From Panagrolaimus kolymaensis (taxonomy: Eukaryota; Nematoda; Chromadorea; Rhabditida; Panagrolaimidae), in assembly GCA_028622995.1 (NCBI GenBank), contig JAJQJQ010000026.1:2666001-2730000 (forward strand): a stretch of DNA of 64,000 bases, in the 5' to 3' direction. Of this stretch, positions 37,401 through 49,400 are shown piece after piece. The notes beneath the pieces are model-generated. The model had not been told where the DNA came from. It ran no database searches and saw only the letters and a list, made by a program, of their open reading frames with translations. Position 1 is the stretch's first letter. Each line of letters starts with the position of its first letter. The translations under genes were made by a program, and so were the position numbers.

Positions 37401-40400
37401 AACAACAATATATTACTTTTAGATGGAGAACAAAAAGAAAATAATATTTATCAACAAAGAATTATACTTCTTCCATCGAAAAGTTATTTAGTATTCACTC
37501 CACTTCCTGAACATCAAGGAAAGATCTTTAAAGTCAAGTGAGAAATTAAACTAAATTTTTTTTACAAAACTATTAATGCATGAGTTTTTAGAATTACATA
37601 TAAAGCAGAATCTGGTAAAGAATGGACTCGCATCGAGCGACCGGTGTCAACATTTGTATGCCCATCCGAAATTGCACATGCGAACGATCTATGCTATGAC
37701 CTAAGTAGCGATTTTAAATTTGGTCATCAGTACACCACTGATGTAAGTTAATTTTAATAAAAAAAATACAGAAAAAAGTACATTGTTTAAACTTTTAGAT
37801 TGTTTATGAGCTTGAGACAGGCGAATGGGTTAAAAGTGGTTCGCCATTTTATTTCTTACTTGTTGAAGCAGGTAAAATTTGATAGTAAAAATTAAAAAAT
37901 AAGTAATCCCTTGTATCACTTTTAGATCCAAATGCAGCTCCATCTAAACCAAACAATCTTAAAGTTGAAACACTTAATTCCAAATCCATTCGAGTTAGTT
38001 GGATTCCATCTTTGAATTCCAACAATTTGGAAAACTATGAAGTCATTGCAAAAGATTCCATGGGAAATGTCTTCCGCGCCCTTGTTTCCAAAACTTCACG
38101 CTCTCATACTTTTGATAACATTGCTCCAGAAAGTTATTATGCCATTGAAGTTAGAGCAGTCTCTTCAAATGGAAAAAAGAGTGAAGCCCTTGAACAATTA
38201 TTTTCTCTTTCTGGTTCATCATTCCATCATCACCAACAACACGTCAAAATTCATGAACCTAAAACTTCAGAAGATGGTCAGGATATCGTTGTTAAATTCA
38301 CCGTTGAAGGACGACAAAGTGCAGTTAGAGCTTATCAAATTGAACAAATGGATGCTAATAATGATTGGAATTCCATTGGCAGTTACATCCCTGTCGATAA
38401 AGCAATTTTACATTACACTACAAAAATCAATCGCAGCGATTTATCCTCTGGTTCGCAACTTCGAGTGGTGGCTATTGGAAGCAATGGCAACTCAATTTCA
38501 CATTCTCACGCTACAAAGCTAAAGCTTGCTTGTGAAGGTAAAATAATTTACATACATATTTTTTCTTCCAAAATAAAATTTTTTTCAGCCAACTCTGCAG
38601 CTCCCATTGATATAAGTCTTCGACGCCTCTCCACCCATGAAGTCCTTCTTCGTTGGAATTATCCTTCTCAAAATCGAGAATGTGGACTTTATTTTGTTAT
38701 TAGTGGAACCATCGATGATGCATCGGTTCAATTCATCGTTGATGGAAGTTTGAGAGAATATCGAATTCAAAATCCTGCAACTACAATAACTTTGGAAATA
38801 TCAGCAGCAAATAATCTTGGAGTTGGACCCGCTTCAACTCCTGTTCATTTAAATAGCGGCCGACAGGGTATGCTAATTTAGAAAAACCCACATTCTATTT
38901 TTCTAAACTTTCAGCATTTTTTTTCCTTCCAAAAATGAGACCCTTTGTCATTTATTTTTGGTGACTTGTAGTCTCTCATTTAGATAGATTCTTAATAGTA
39001 GATCTTTTGTAATTAGAAAAAAGAAAAAAAAAGATATTCTATTACTTTTACCCTTTGTTATTATCTTTTTTTAAATCCTACTGTGTCTTTTGAGTCCACT
39101 GTTATACGTTCTAGCTAATGATGAACATCGTCGAATGCGACGTTCAATTTGTGATCCACGCACAGACTTTTGGTGTCGGGATGATAAATTTTCTACTGAT
39201 CGTGGTGCTGAGCAACGTGGAGGTTTGTACTACACACTTCCCCCTATGTGTTGCGTGCTGTGCAAATAGTTTTTTTCCTTATTATATAGGCTTTTACGCC
39301 ATCTCACATGCCTAGTTAGTTTAGAATAAAAAGCAATGTATGCCGGGGTCAAGATTTTTAATCTTGTAAAAACCCAGTGCAATAATAATAACTTTACCTA
39401 TTGTGATTTCCTTCTTACTTTTACACCACATTTTTTTCCTGAAATATTTTTCTTCACACTTTTCTTCCAATTTTTCCTCATTATCAAAATAACATTTTTA
39501 TTACTTTTCCAACATTAGTTCTTATGCTATCATTTTTTTCAATCCTTTTTTCTTTATTTGCTTCGTAGTCAGCTTTAAAAAAATGCTTGCTGGCTTAAAA
39601 AAATTACTTAGTTCTTTTGCCTATTTTCTTGTTGTCCCTTACTTACATTTTATTTTTAGTTTATGCTTACATTTTTATTTTTTGTTTTTAATTTAGTTTG
39701 GCTTTTTAATAGGAAACTTCAAAAAATAACAGTAACTTATTTAGCTTTGGTTTCAACTCCTCGAGTTTCCCAAACTCGCGAAAATGATATTTTGGTTGAA
39801 TGGAAAAGCCAAGGAAATGGTCGAGGTGTTTTTGGATATCGGGTTCAATATCGTCCTGATAATTCACCTGGATGGGTTCCATATGGGTAAAATTTAAAAT
39901 TTATTTTATAAAGTTAGAAAAAATTATGTTTAACTTTTTTAGACAACTTGTACCATTTGTTGGTGAAAATGAAGATTATTCACAAAAACTTACCGGTCTT
40001 AGCGTTGGACATTCTTATTTAGTTCATGTTCAGGCACTCGATCGCAACTCTTACGTTCTTTTTACCAGTCCTGAAGTTTCTGCTAAATCAACTTGCTCTG
40101 CTCCCACTCATCCTCCATCCCATGTTAAAGCAGATTCACCTGATGCTCGTCATGTTAGAATTTCGTGGCAAACTCCACCTCAAAGCGCTTGGGGATGTAA
40201 TCAAATTCAAATTGAACTTCAAGTTGATGAACCTCGCGGAATTCCACCTGTTAAAGTTGATGGAAGACAAACCAGCCATGTTTTTGATTCAACTTCTGAC
40301 CAAGCTTTCGCCGTTCGCGCTCGAGTTGTTAATTCTGCTGGCCAAAGTGCTTGGTCTGCACCTGCATCAGCTCGAACAACTGGAGCTTCAGTTGCTGATG

Positions 40401-43400
40401 CCATTGAAGGTCCATTTGTTACCCACATTCAAGGAACTCCTCGCATTTCATGGAAAAGCCGTGAAGGAACTGATCGTGATTTAATTTCACATTTCCAAGT
40501 TGAGTGGAAACGACAAAATGAGCCCAGATGGAATACACATAAAAATACTGTAAGCTCTTGGGTCTTTTAAAAACTCATGTAAAAAATTTTCTTTAGATTC
40601 CATATTCTGGATGGCAACGTCCATATTCTATGGATCTTGGAGACCTTCCTCAAGGTCATGCTTATCAAGTTCGTGTTACCGCAGTCGATCATAATCGTGG
40701 AAATGTATTCGTTTCACCAACTGTCAGCATTCAAACCAATTCACAATGTTCAGCTCCACGTCGAGCTCCACAGAATGTAGCTGTTTCTCCTCTTGGTCCA
40801 ACTAAAGTTCGTCTCAGTTGGCAACCCATTCCAGAAAGTGAATGGGGTTGTGATAGACTTTGGTATGTTGTTAAATACAGCAATCCTGAAACTCAGGGTT
40901 TCCGTAATTTATCTAATGGTGAAAGTGAAGTTGTATTTGATTCTAAGCCACATACACAATGGCAATTTGAAGTTCAAGCAGCTAATCCATCAGGCGCAAC
41001 GCAATGGTCTCGTCCCGCTAGCGCTCAATCATTAACAACTGCTCCTGGCCCAGTTGGAGATTTGATTGTTTATCCTCTTTCTGCTGAATCAGTTCAACTT
41101 TCATGGAGGCAACCACAAAATCCAAATGGACAAATTTCGGGTTATGAAATTACTTATCAACTCATTTCAAAGGGAATGTGCGATAATACACCTGAACCAC
41201 CAATGACTGTAACCAGCGTTCAACCAGGTTATACAATCACTGGTTTAAAAGCCCATTCAAAATATCGCATTGGAGTTGCTGCTAAAACAACTAGTGCTGG
41301 TGAACGTGTTTCTCGTGAAATTCAAACCGAACAAGCTGTACCCACAGCTGCTCCAAATTATGTTCGAGTTGATAATGCTGCCGAAGCAACTGCTGAATTA
41401 AGTTGGCAAGCACCACCATGTCAACAAACTAACGGCGATATTTCTGAATATGAATACGAAGTTACTGCTTTTGATCGTTTTGCAAACGTTCCTAAAGTTC
41501 AAGAAAGAGTTAAAAATACAAGAGTTGGATTACGCAGTCTTATTCCAAGCACTCGATACAAGGTTCGTGTTCGAGCTTACACCAATCGAGGAGCTGGCCC
41601 ATGGTCACAAGATGTAGCTTTTGATACCCGTGGTCAACAACCAGCTGCTGGAACTCCTCCACAAGCAAGGGTAGTCAACACTGGTCCAACTGAAGCAAAT
41701 GTAGTTTGGCAAACCAATCCACAAAATGCAAATTATTACGATAAATTCAAATGCCAATATCGTCCACAAGGTCAACAACAATTCCAAGAACGCCAATTTC
41801 CAGCTTATAGTCCATGTCAACAAGAGGTTATTCGACGTCAAGAACTTCCACCTTCAACACCTCAAAGTCAAACCCATTGTGGTCGAATTGATAATCTTCA
41901 ACCTGATCAAACTTATGACTTCCAAGTTCAAGCTCATGTTAGCGGTGGACAATGGTCAGGATGGACTCCTCCACAAAGAACAAGAATTGGAGAAGGGCCA
42001 GTTCAAATTGCAACGGTTTTCAAAATTGGAAGCACTCCTTCCAGCCTTAATTTTGGATGGACCATTCGACCCACCGATCAACTTCGATGCACTTCATTCA
42101 GAATTACTGTGGTGCCTCGTGATCGTTCAGAACAACCAAGAGTTTTTACTGTTGGACGTGATACTGATAAATATAAAGTTGATGGCCTTCGTCCAAACAC
42201 AGTTTATTCTGTAACTGTAGAAGCAAGTGCTGGAAATCAATGGGGTCCAGGAGTCACAGTTGATATGTCAACAGATAGTGATACACCTACTGGACTTCAA
42301 CATGCACCTCGAATCATTGAAGAAAAAGCAACATCAATTACCATTGGATGGGAAATTCCACAACCAATTCAATGTAGCAGCTTCCTTGTGGAATATCGAC
42401 TTGATAATGGAGTTTGGCAACAATCACAACGACGAGTTCCATGTGATCCTGGTCGTCGATCATTCACAGCTACAGTTGATAATTTACCAACAAATAGCGT
42501 TGTTGATCTTCGTGTTCGTGTCATTTCAATGAGCAATCAACCATCAAATCCATCACCAGAAGCTCGAGGCCGAACTAAATGTTCAGCTCCCGAACAACCA
42601 CCACAAGGTGTTCGTGCTGATGCTCCTTCAACCAATGAAGTTCGAGTTACATGGACTCGACCAGCCAAAGATTCATGGAATTGCGATCAACTCAATATTG
42701 AAATTGGATATCGTACTGGAAATGAACCAGAAAAAATTGTTCCCGTTCCTGGTGACCGAACTGATTATGTTTTCCCATCAGCTCCAAATACTCGTTGGAT
42801 AATTCGTGTAAGAGCTAGTAATCAAGTTGGTGCGAGTCCATGGAGTGCTGAACAAACCGTTACAACCAGACAAGGTGCTCCAGCAGGTGTTCGTGATCTT
42901 CGCCTTACTCCTTTATCACCAAATGAAATGCGAGTACAATGGTCTCCACCAGCTCAACAACATGGAAATGTAGTTGGTTATGATATCAGCTATAGACTTA
43001 AACACCGTCTTGCTTGCACAAATGAAGACCCTCGAGATGTCAGCCGTGATTTTGTAACTGTTTATAATCACAAAGATTTGGATTACACTCTTACTGGTTT
43101 ATTACCTCATTCACTTTATGAAGTTAAAGTTAGAGCTCGTACAACAGAATTAGGTCCAGAAGAATCTGGTGAAGCTGCAACTCTCCAACAACCACCAAGC
43201 GCTCCACCACTTAATTTGCAAATAACTTATGCTCTTGAACGCTCACTTTCATTCCAATGGGAAGCAGTTGATTGTTCACAACGGCATGGTGAAATTGTCA
43301 ATTATGAATATGAAATTCTTGGACAGGATGATTGGGCAAAACTTGAACGACAAATTGCTAATACTTCTGACTTCAAAGTTACCATCGATGGACTCACTCC

Positions 43401-46400
43401 TTACACCAAATATGTTATGCGAGTAAAAGCTTATAATAGCGTTGGCGGTGGTCCAAATACTGAAAATCTTGATGTTATGACCGCTAAAGCTAGTGCACCT
43501 CTACCACCTCAAGATCTTGTAGTCACTCAAGAAGGAACAGATTTCTTCGTTGTTTCATGGCTTCCTCCTTATCCACCATATGGTCCACATGATACTTATA
43601 AATTGAGATATCAACTTCTCAGTGCAAATGTTTGGGAAGAAATTGATATAAATGTTGATGATCCTCGACTTGAATTCCCATCTGTAACACCTCGATTCTG
43701 TTTCAATATTACTGGGCTTGATAATGGTCAACAATATCGAGTTCAAGTCGCTGCTCATATTGAAGGTGGCACATATGGACCATATAGTTCTGTAGTGATT
43801 GCGAATACTCTTCAAATCCTTCCTGATGCACCACGGGCTATTGAACTTATTGAAAAAACGGATCATTCTTTACACATTCGATGGATTCCACCAATCGATG
43901 TTCATGGCCATGTTAAACAATATCGAATTAATATTAGACCAAGTCAAGAACCCAATGCCCAGCCAGAAACGTATCTCGTTGATCATCCAACTTTGCAATA
44001 CCTTCTTGATAATTTGCAACCTGAAACTACTTATAATATTAGTTTATCAGCAGGTACTAAACGAGGATTTGGCCCGGAAATTTGGACTCAATATACCACC
44101 GATGCTTTCAAAGTCCCATCATTATTATCTGCACCTATTGTAACTCCTGAAGGTGCACATGTTCTTAATGTTCAATGGAATGGTGTCATTGATGCTAAAA
44201 ATCGTATCAATGGATACATTATCGAAATAAGAACCGGTGATAATCCAGTTTGGACTGAATATGGAGGAATTACTCGTCATGAACCTGGTAAACGTGTTTA
44301 CAATAGCAAACTTGATGGCTTGGATGCTGATACTCTTTACTTTGTTAGAATAAAAGTTTCTGATAAACGAAACCGAGTTAGTGATGCAAGCCCTGAAGCT
44401 CAAGCAAGAACAGGTTGTGCGGCTCCACTTTCACCACCAGCAAATATTGCTTTAAATTCACCATCTCCACGTCAAGTGAGAGTTAATTGGCAAACTCCAA
44501 GCAAATCTTCATGGCTTTGCTCAAGCATTAAATATCGAATTGAATATTCTAATGGTACATCAGCTCCAAAAACAGTTGAAATTCCTGGAAGTGTCGCTGA
44601 TCATGTTTTTGATTCTCAACCAAATACCCAATGGAAAATTCGAGTTCGAACTGAAAATGATGCAGGCAATTCTTCATGGAGTAATGAATTACAAATTACT
44701 ACTGCTGATGGTGCTCCGGGAGCTGTTACCGATTTGAATGCTCGACCAACTGGACCAACCACAGGTGAAGTAACTTGGAAAGCCCCTGATGAGCCAAATG
44801 GCGTAATTACTGGCTATACTTTAACTTATCAACTTAAATCTCTTGGTGAATGTGGTGATCGTTCAGCTAAACCCATCACAGTTCATTCCACTGAAGAACG
44901 AGTGGATCTTAAAGATTTATTGCCTGATGCAACATATGAAGTTAGCGTCGTTGCACACACCACTGAAGCTGGAGCATCATCCAAAACTGTTATCCTTACA
45001 ACTGAAGAAGATGTTCCAACAGGTGAACCACTAAATCTTCGAGCTACTTCTGTTACAGCCACCCGAGCTGAATTGCTTTGGAATGAAATTGATTGCGAAA
45101 AGAGAAATGGAAAAATCACTGGTTATGAATATGAATTGGAAAGTGAAGATGAATGGGGAGAGAATGTAACCTCCACAACTACCACTCATCGAGCATCATT
45201 GGATTCGCTTTTACCTTACACTCAATATCGTGCAAGAGTTCGTGGACAAAATTCTAAAGGTGAAGGACCATTCTCTGAATGGACTTCTTTCCGCACATTA
45301 CCCGCTGCTCCAGGTCCTCCAACTGATTTAGCTGAAGAAGAAAAACTTCCACATGCAGTTGAAATTTCATTTGTTGCTCCCTATCCACCAAATGGTGTTA
45401 TTGACTCCTACAAAATTCGTCACACTCCCCAAGGCCAATTCAACTACAAAGAAATCCGGGTTCCTGTAAGCGAACTAGAATGTTCCAAAAATAATAAAGA
45501 CGATCGACTTTGTTATCGCGTGGTCAACCTTGAACCTGAACAAGATTATGATATTCAGGTTGCCGCACATACAGAAAATGGTGATTGGTCAGAATGGAGT
45601 GAAACACTTTCCATTAAAACTGAAAAGCAAAATATCCCTGTTTTGGAGCAAGGCCTTGAAATTGATTTTGTTAAACCCACAAGCATTGGAGTTAAATGGG
45701 AAGGCCTCGCTGAAGATGAAGCCGAACACATTGTTGGATATGTTCTTGAATACAAATCAGAAAATGATGAAGATTGGCAAGAATATAATGGCATTGTTCG
45801 CCATAGACAAAAACAAAACAGTTACAAAGTTACTGTTCGAAATTTAGTTGAATCAACTGAATATTTCTTCCGCATTCGAGTTGTTGGTAAAAATGATAAA
45901 AGAGGCGGCCCCGGACCTGAAGTTAAAGCAGTCACAAAATGTGGAAGTATGTTTAATTTTTTAGTTGCAAATTTTTAGTAAAAATCATTTTTTCAGAACC
46001 CGAACAACCTCCAAATAATGTTCAAATTGAATCAGTTGATTTTGAAACCATTAAAATCACATGGGAAAATCCAGATCAAGAAAGTTGGAAATGTGATAAT
46101 GTTGAATTTGTTGTTCATTATACCAACACCACATCTAAAGGAACCATTGCTGTTCCGGGTGATGGCCCATCTGAACTTATTCTTGAAACTCTTCCCGGAA
46201 CTAAATGGGATGTTAAAATGCGCACACAAACTGTTGAAGAAGATGCTGAACCACAAAGCAGCAAATGGAGTAATAAAGCTACCCTCACAACTCAATCATT
46301 GCCTGGTGAAATCTTTGTAAAAGTTGAACCAAAAAGTCCTCATTCAGCTGAAGTTACTTGGGAAGTCCCTGAAAAAGATCAAGATTGGACTTATGGCGTT

Positions 46401-49400
46401 GATATTTCTTACAAACTTATTAAACTTGGCGGATGTAATTCATCTGAAATTGAAGATTCTGAACCAATTGTTCGAGAAAATGTTCAAGAAAAAACAATCC
46501 TTCTTGAAGATCTTGCCGCTGGCTCTGAATATGAAATTACTGTAACTCCACGTCGCCCTCCAGGATTACCTGAATCCATCAAAGCAAAGAAAACTGTTCG
46601 TAAATTCCGTACTGATGATGATCTACCAACTGGTGCACCACAAAATGTTCGAGTTGATACAAGAGCTGATTCCAAACTTGGATTCAGTTGGGAACCACCA
46701 GTGTGTGCTGAACAAAATGGCCCTATTAGTCAATATGAAACTGAACTTGTTGGTCAAGATGAATGGAATGAAGGAACACGTGAAGGTGTTTCTCCTCGAA
46801 CCAAAACTGAAATCGGTGATCTCATGCCTGGTTCACTTTATCAATTCCGTGTTCGTGCTTTCACTTCTGAAGGTCCTGGTCCATGGTCAGATCCTATTGA
46901 TGCTCGAACAACTGGCTCAGAGCTTGGCCCACCAAGAGAGCTTACAGCTGTTCTTACTCGATCAACAGCTATCCAACTTACTTGGTTGCCACCATATCCT
47001 GAACGTTCACAAGTTACAGCATATCGACTTCGATATAGCCCACGTACAGATGATTCAAATCCAATTGAACAAGAAATTAGTGGAGATGGACTTAGCTGTG
47101 ATGGCTTCTCCAATCCCATCATCACCAAAGATAATTTGTGTACCACCGTTACCGGACTTCAACCATCCACAACTTATAAATTTGCTGTTCAAGCTCAATC
47201 TGCATCAGGAAATTGGGGACCATGGTCATCCGATTATTTCTCCACAACTCGAAAAGATGATAGTGAAGGTTTGGGTGGAAGTCTCAAATTGCTTACGGCC
47301 GGCCATGATAATCTCAAAGTTAAATGGACTCCTCCAGCTGTTATTGGAGATAAAATTGATAAATATGAAATGTTTATCAGCGTTGCAAGTGAGCATGACA
47401 AAAATCCACGAAAACATGAAGCTCCAGGTCGTCAAACTGAATACCACTTCCGAAGTTTGAATCCTGTCACTCAATACAATGTCACCGTTCAAGGTCTCGA
47501 AGGTGGCAAAAAGCTTTGGTTTATTTCTGGAGTTTTTGCTACCACTGATACTGGTGAAGGTTTAATTAGCTGGCTTGGTCCACCAACAGATTTACATTTA
47601 ATTGAAAAATCTGATACTATGCTTCACGTTGATTGGCAGCCACCAGAGATTTTCGATCCAACTTATAGAGATTTACTCACACATTATCGAGTCACCATTA
47701 CTCCTCTTGACACATTTACATTGGAACCTGGACAACCTAAAAATTATACAGTTAATGTACCAGGCAATTCAATCAAATTCACCGATCTCATTCCCGAAAC
47801 TATTTACAACATAACCGTTCAAGGTGGAACAAACACTGGATATGGTGAAATGCTTTGGGGAACTTATTCAACACTTTCTATCGGACAAAATCATATCCTT
47901 CGCCTCAAAAATCGTACACCCACAACTTTGACAGTTGAATGGGAACCTGTTTGGGGTACTCAACATCGAGGTTATACTCTCACTGCCAAATCCCTTGCCT
48001 CAATTTATAATAATGTTCGTCTAAATACCATTAAATCTTTCGACGTCGATGCTACTCAAACTGAATATGTTATTCGTGGGCTTGATCCTGCAACAACATA
48101 TAATGTTACTTTACAACCTAAAGAACAAAATGATGGAGCATGGGGCGTATATTCAACACTGCCACCGGGATGGTTTTTGCCCAAAAATCTTAAACACTGC
48201 GATAAAACTCAACATGCTACCTCAATGAGTTGGGAACCTGTTGAACTTGATATGGCTACTCATTATCAAGTCCGTTACACCCGTCTTAATCAACCTCTTC
48301 TCTGGATTGAAGAAACTGAACGCCGTACAGAAGAATTGCTTTGTCCTAAAGATCCTTGCAATCGCCTTTGTTATCTTGTATTCAATCTTGAACACAATCC
48401 TGATGAATATGCTTTCCAAGTTCGAGCTAAAGTTGATGGAATTTGGAATCGATGGAAAACAGCTGGTCGATTAACTGTTAGTGAGCCACCTGCCATTAAA
48501 GAAGCTTGTTGTATTGTTCCTCCACCATATCATGTTGAAAATATTGGTGCTCCAGGTACATGGTGGGAGGTCGATATTGCACCAGCTCCAACTGATACTA
48601 ATATCACGTAAGCATCATTTTGTAATATCTTTTTTTAATTTGCTTTGTTTGTTTTTTTAGTCGCTACTATGTTGTTGTTGATGAACGCGATCCTCCAGGA
48701 GATACCAATTGGACTGAACTCACAGATAAGGTTACTGCCCATAAACGTAAAACTCCTTATTATGTTGCTGGCTCATTCAACACCAAAACTTTAACCGACC
48801 CAATGAAAGTTCGACTTGGCGATGGTACCGTTATTGGTGGATATCTTAATTATCCTCTTGTTAAAGGCAAAAAATATAATTATGAAATTTATACCAAATG
48901 GCTTCTAAATGATGAACAACCTGTTATCGCGCGGCAACGAGGTTTGTTTTGTTTTTATTTTATTTTGACACCCTTTGAACTAAATATGTATGCATTATTC
49001 ATACCGGTTTTTTTATTTATTAATTTATCAGTAGTAGCAGTTTGTGCCATATTAGGGTTAAATTATATTTTTATTTATAAACCGAGAAAACTCGTTTATA
49101 CAGCTACGTAATTTTTTAACGCGCCAAAACCTTAAACGGTTTTAAAGAAATGAAAAAAAAAATAAAGAAGCGGAAGAGTAAAAATGACATACATGGAAAC
49201 TGAAAAGAAATAATTTTTCTGTTTGAATATAAAAAAATAATGTCTGCGCACCATTATGTATGTATGTTTTCAAAGGAGTGGCAACTAAGTTGTTAGTGCG
49301 CCTCATGCATTTAGTTCAAACACAAATTTTTTTTTAATTTCGTAGCCCGCGGCATCATATCTCTAAAAAGGAAGGAAGGAGAGAACAAAAATTTTTTCTT

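Noticed and set aside
40219..40428. Minus-strand frames inside the FNIII exons
   Set aside because: Shadows of the strong plus-strand coding sequence.
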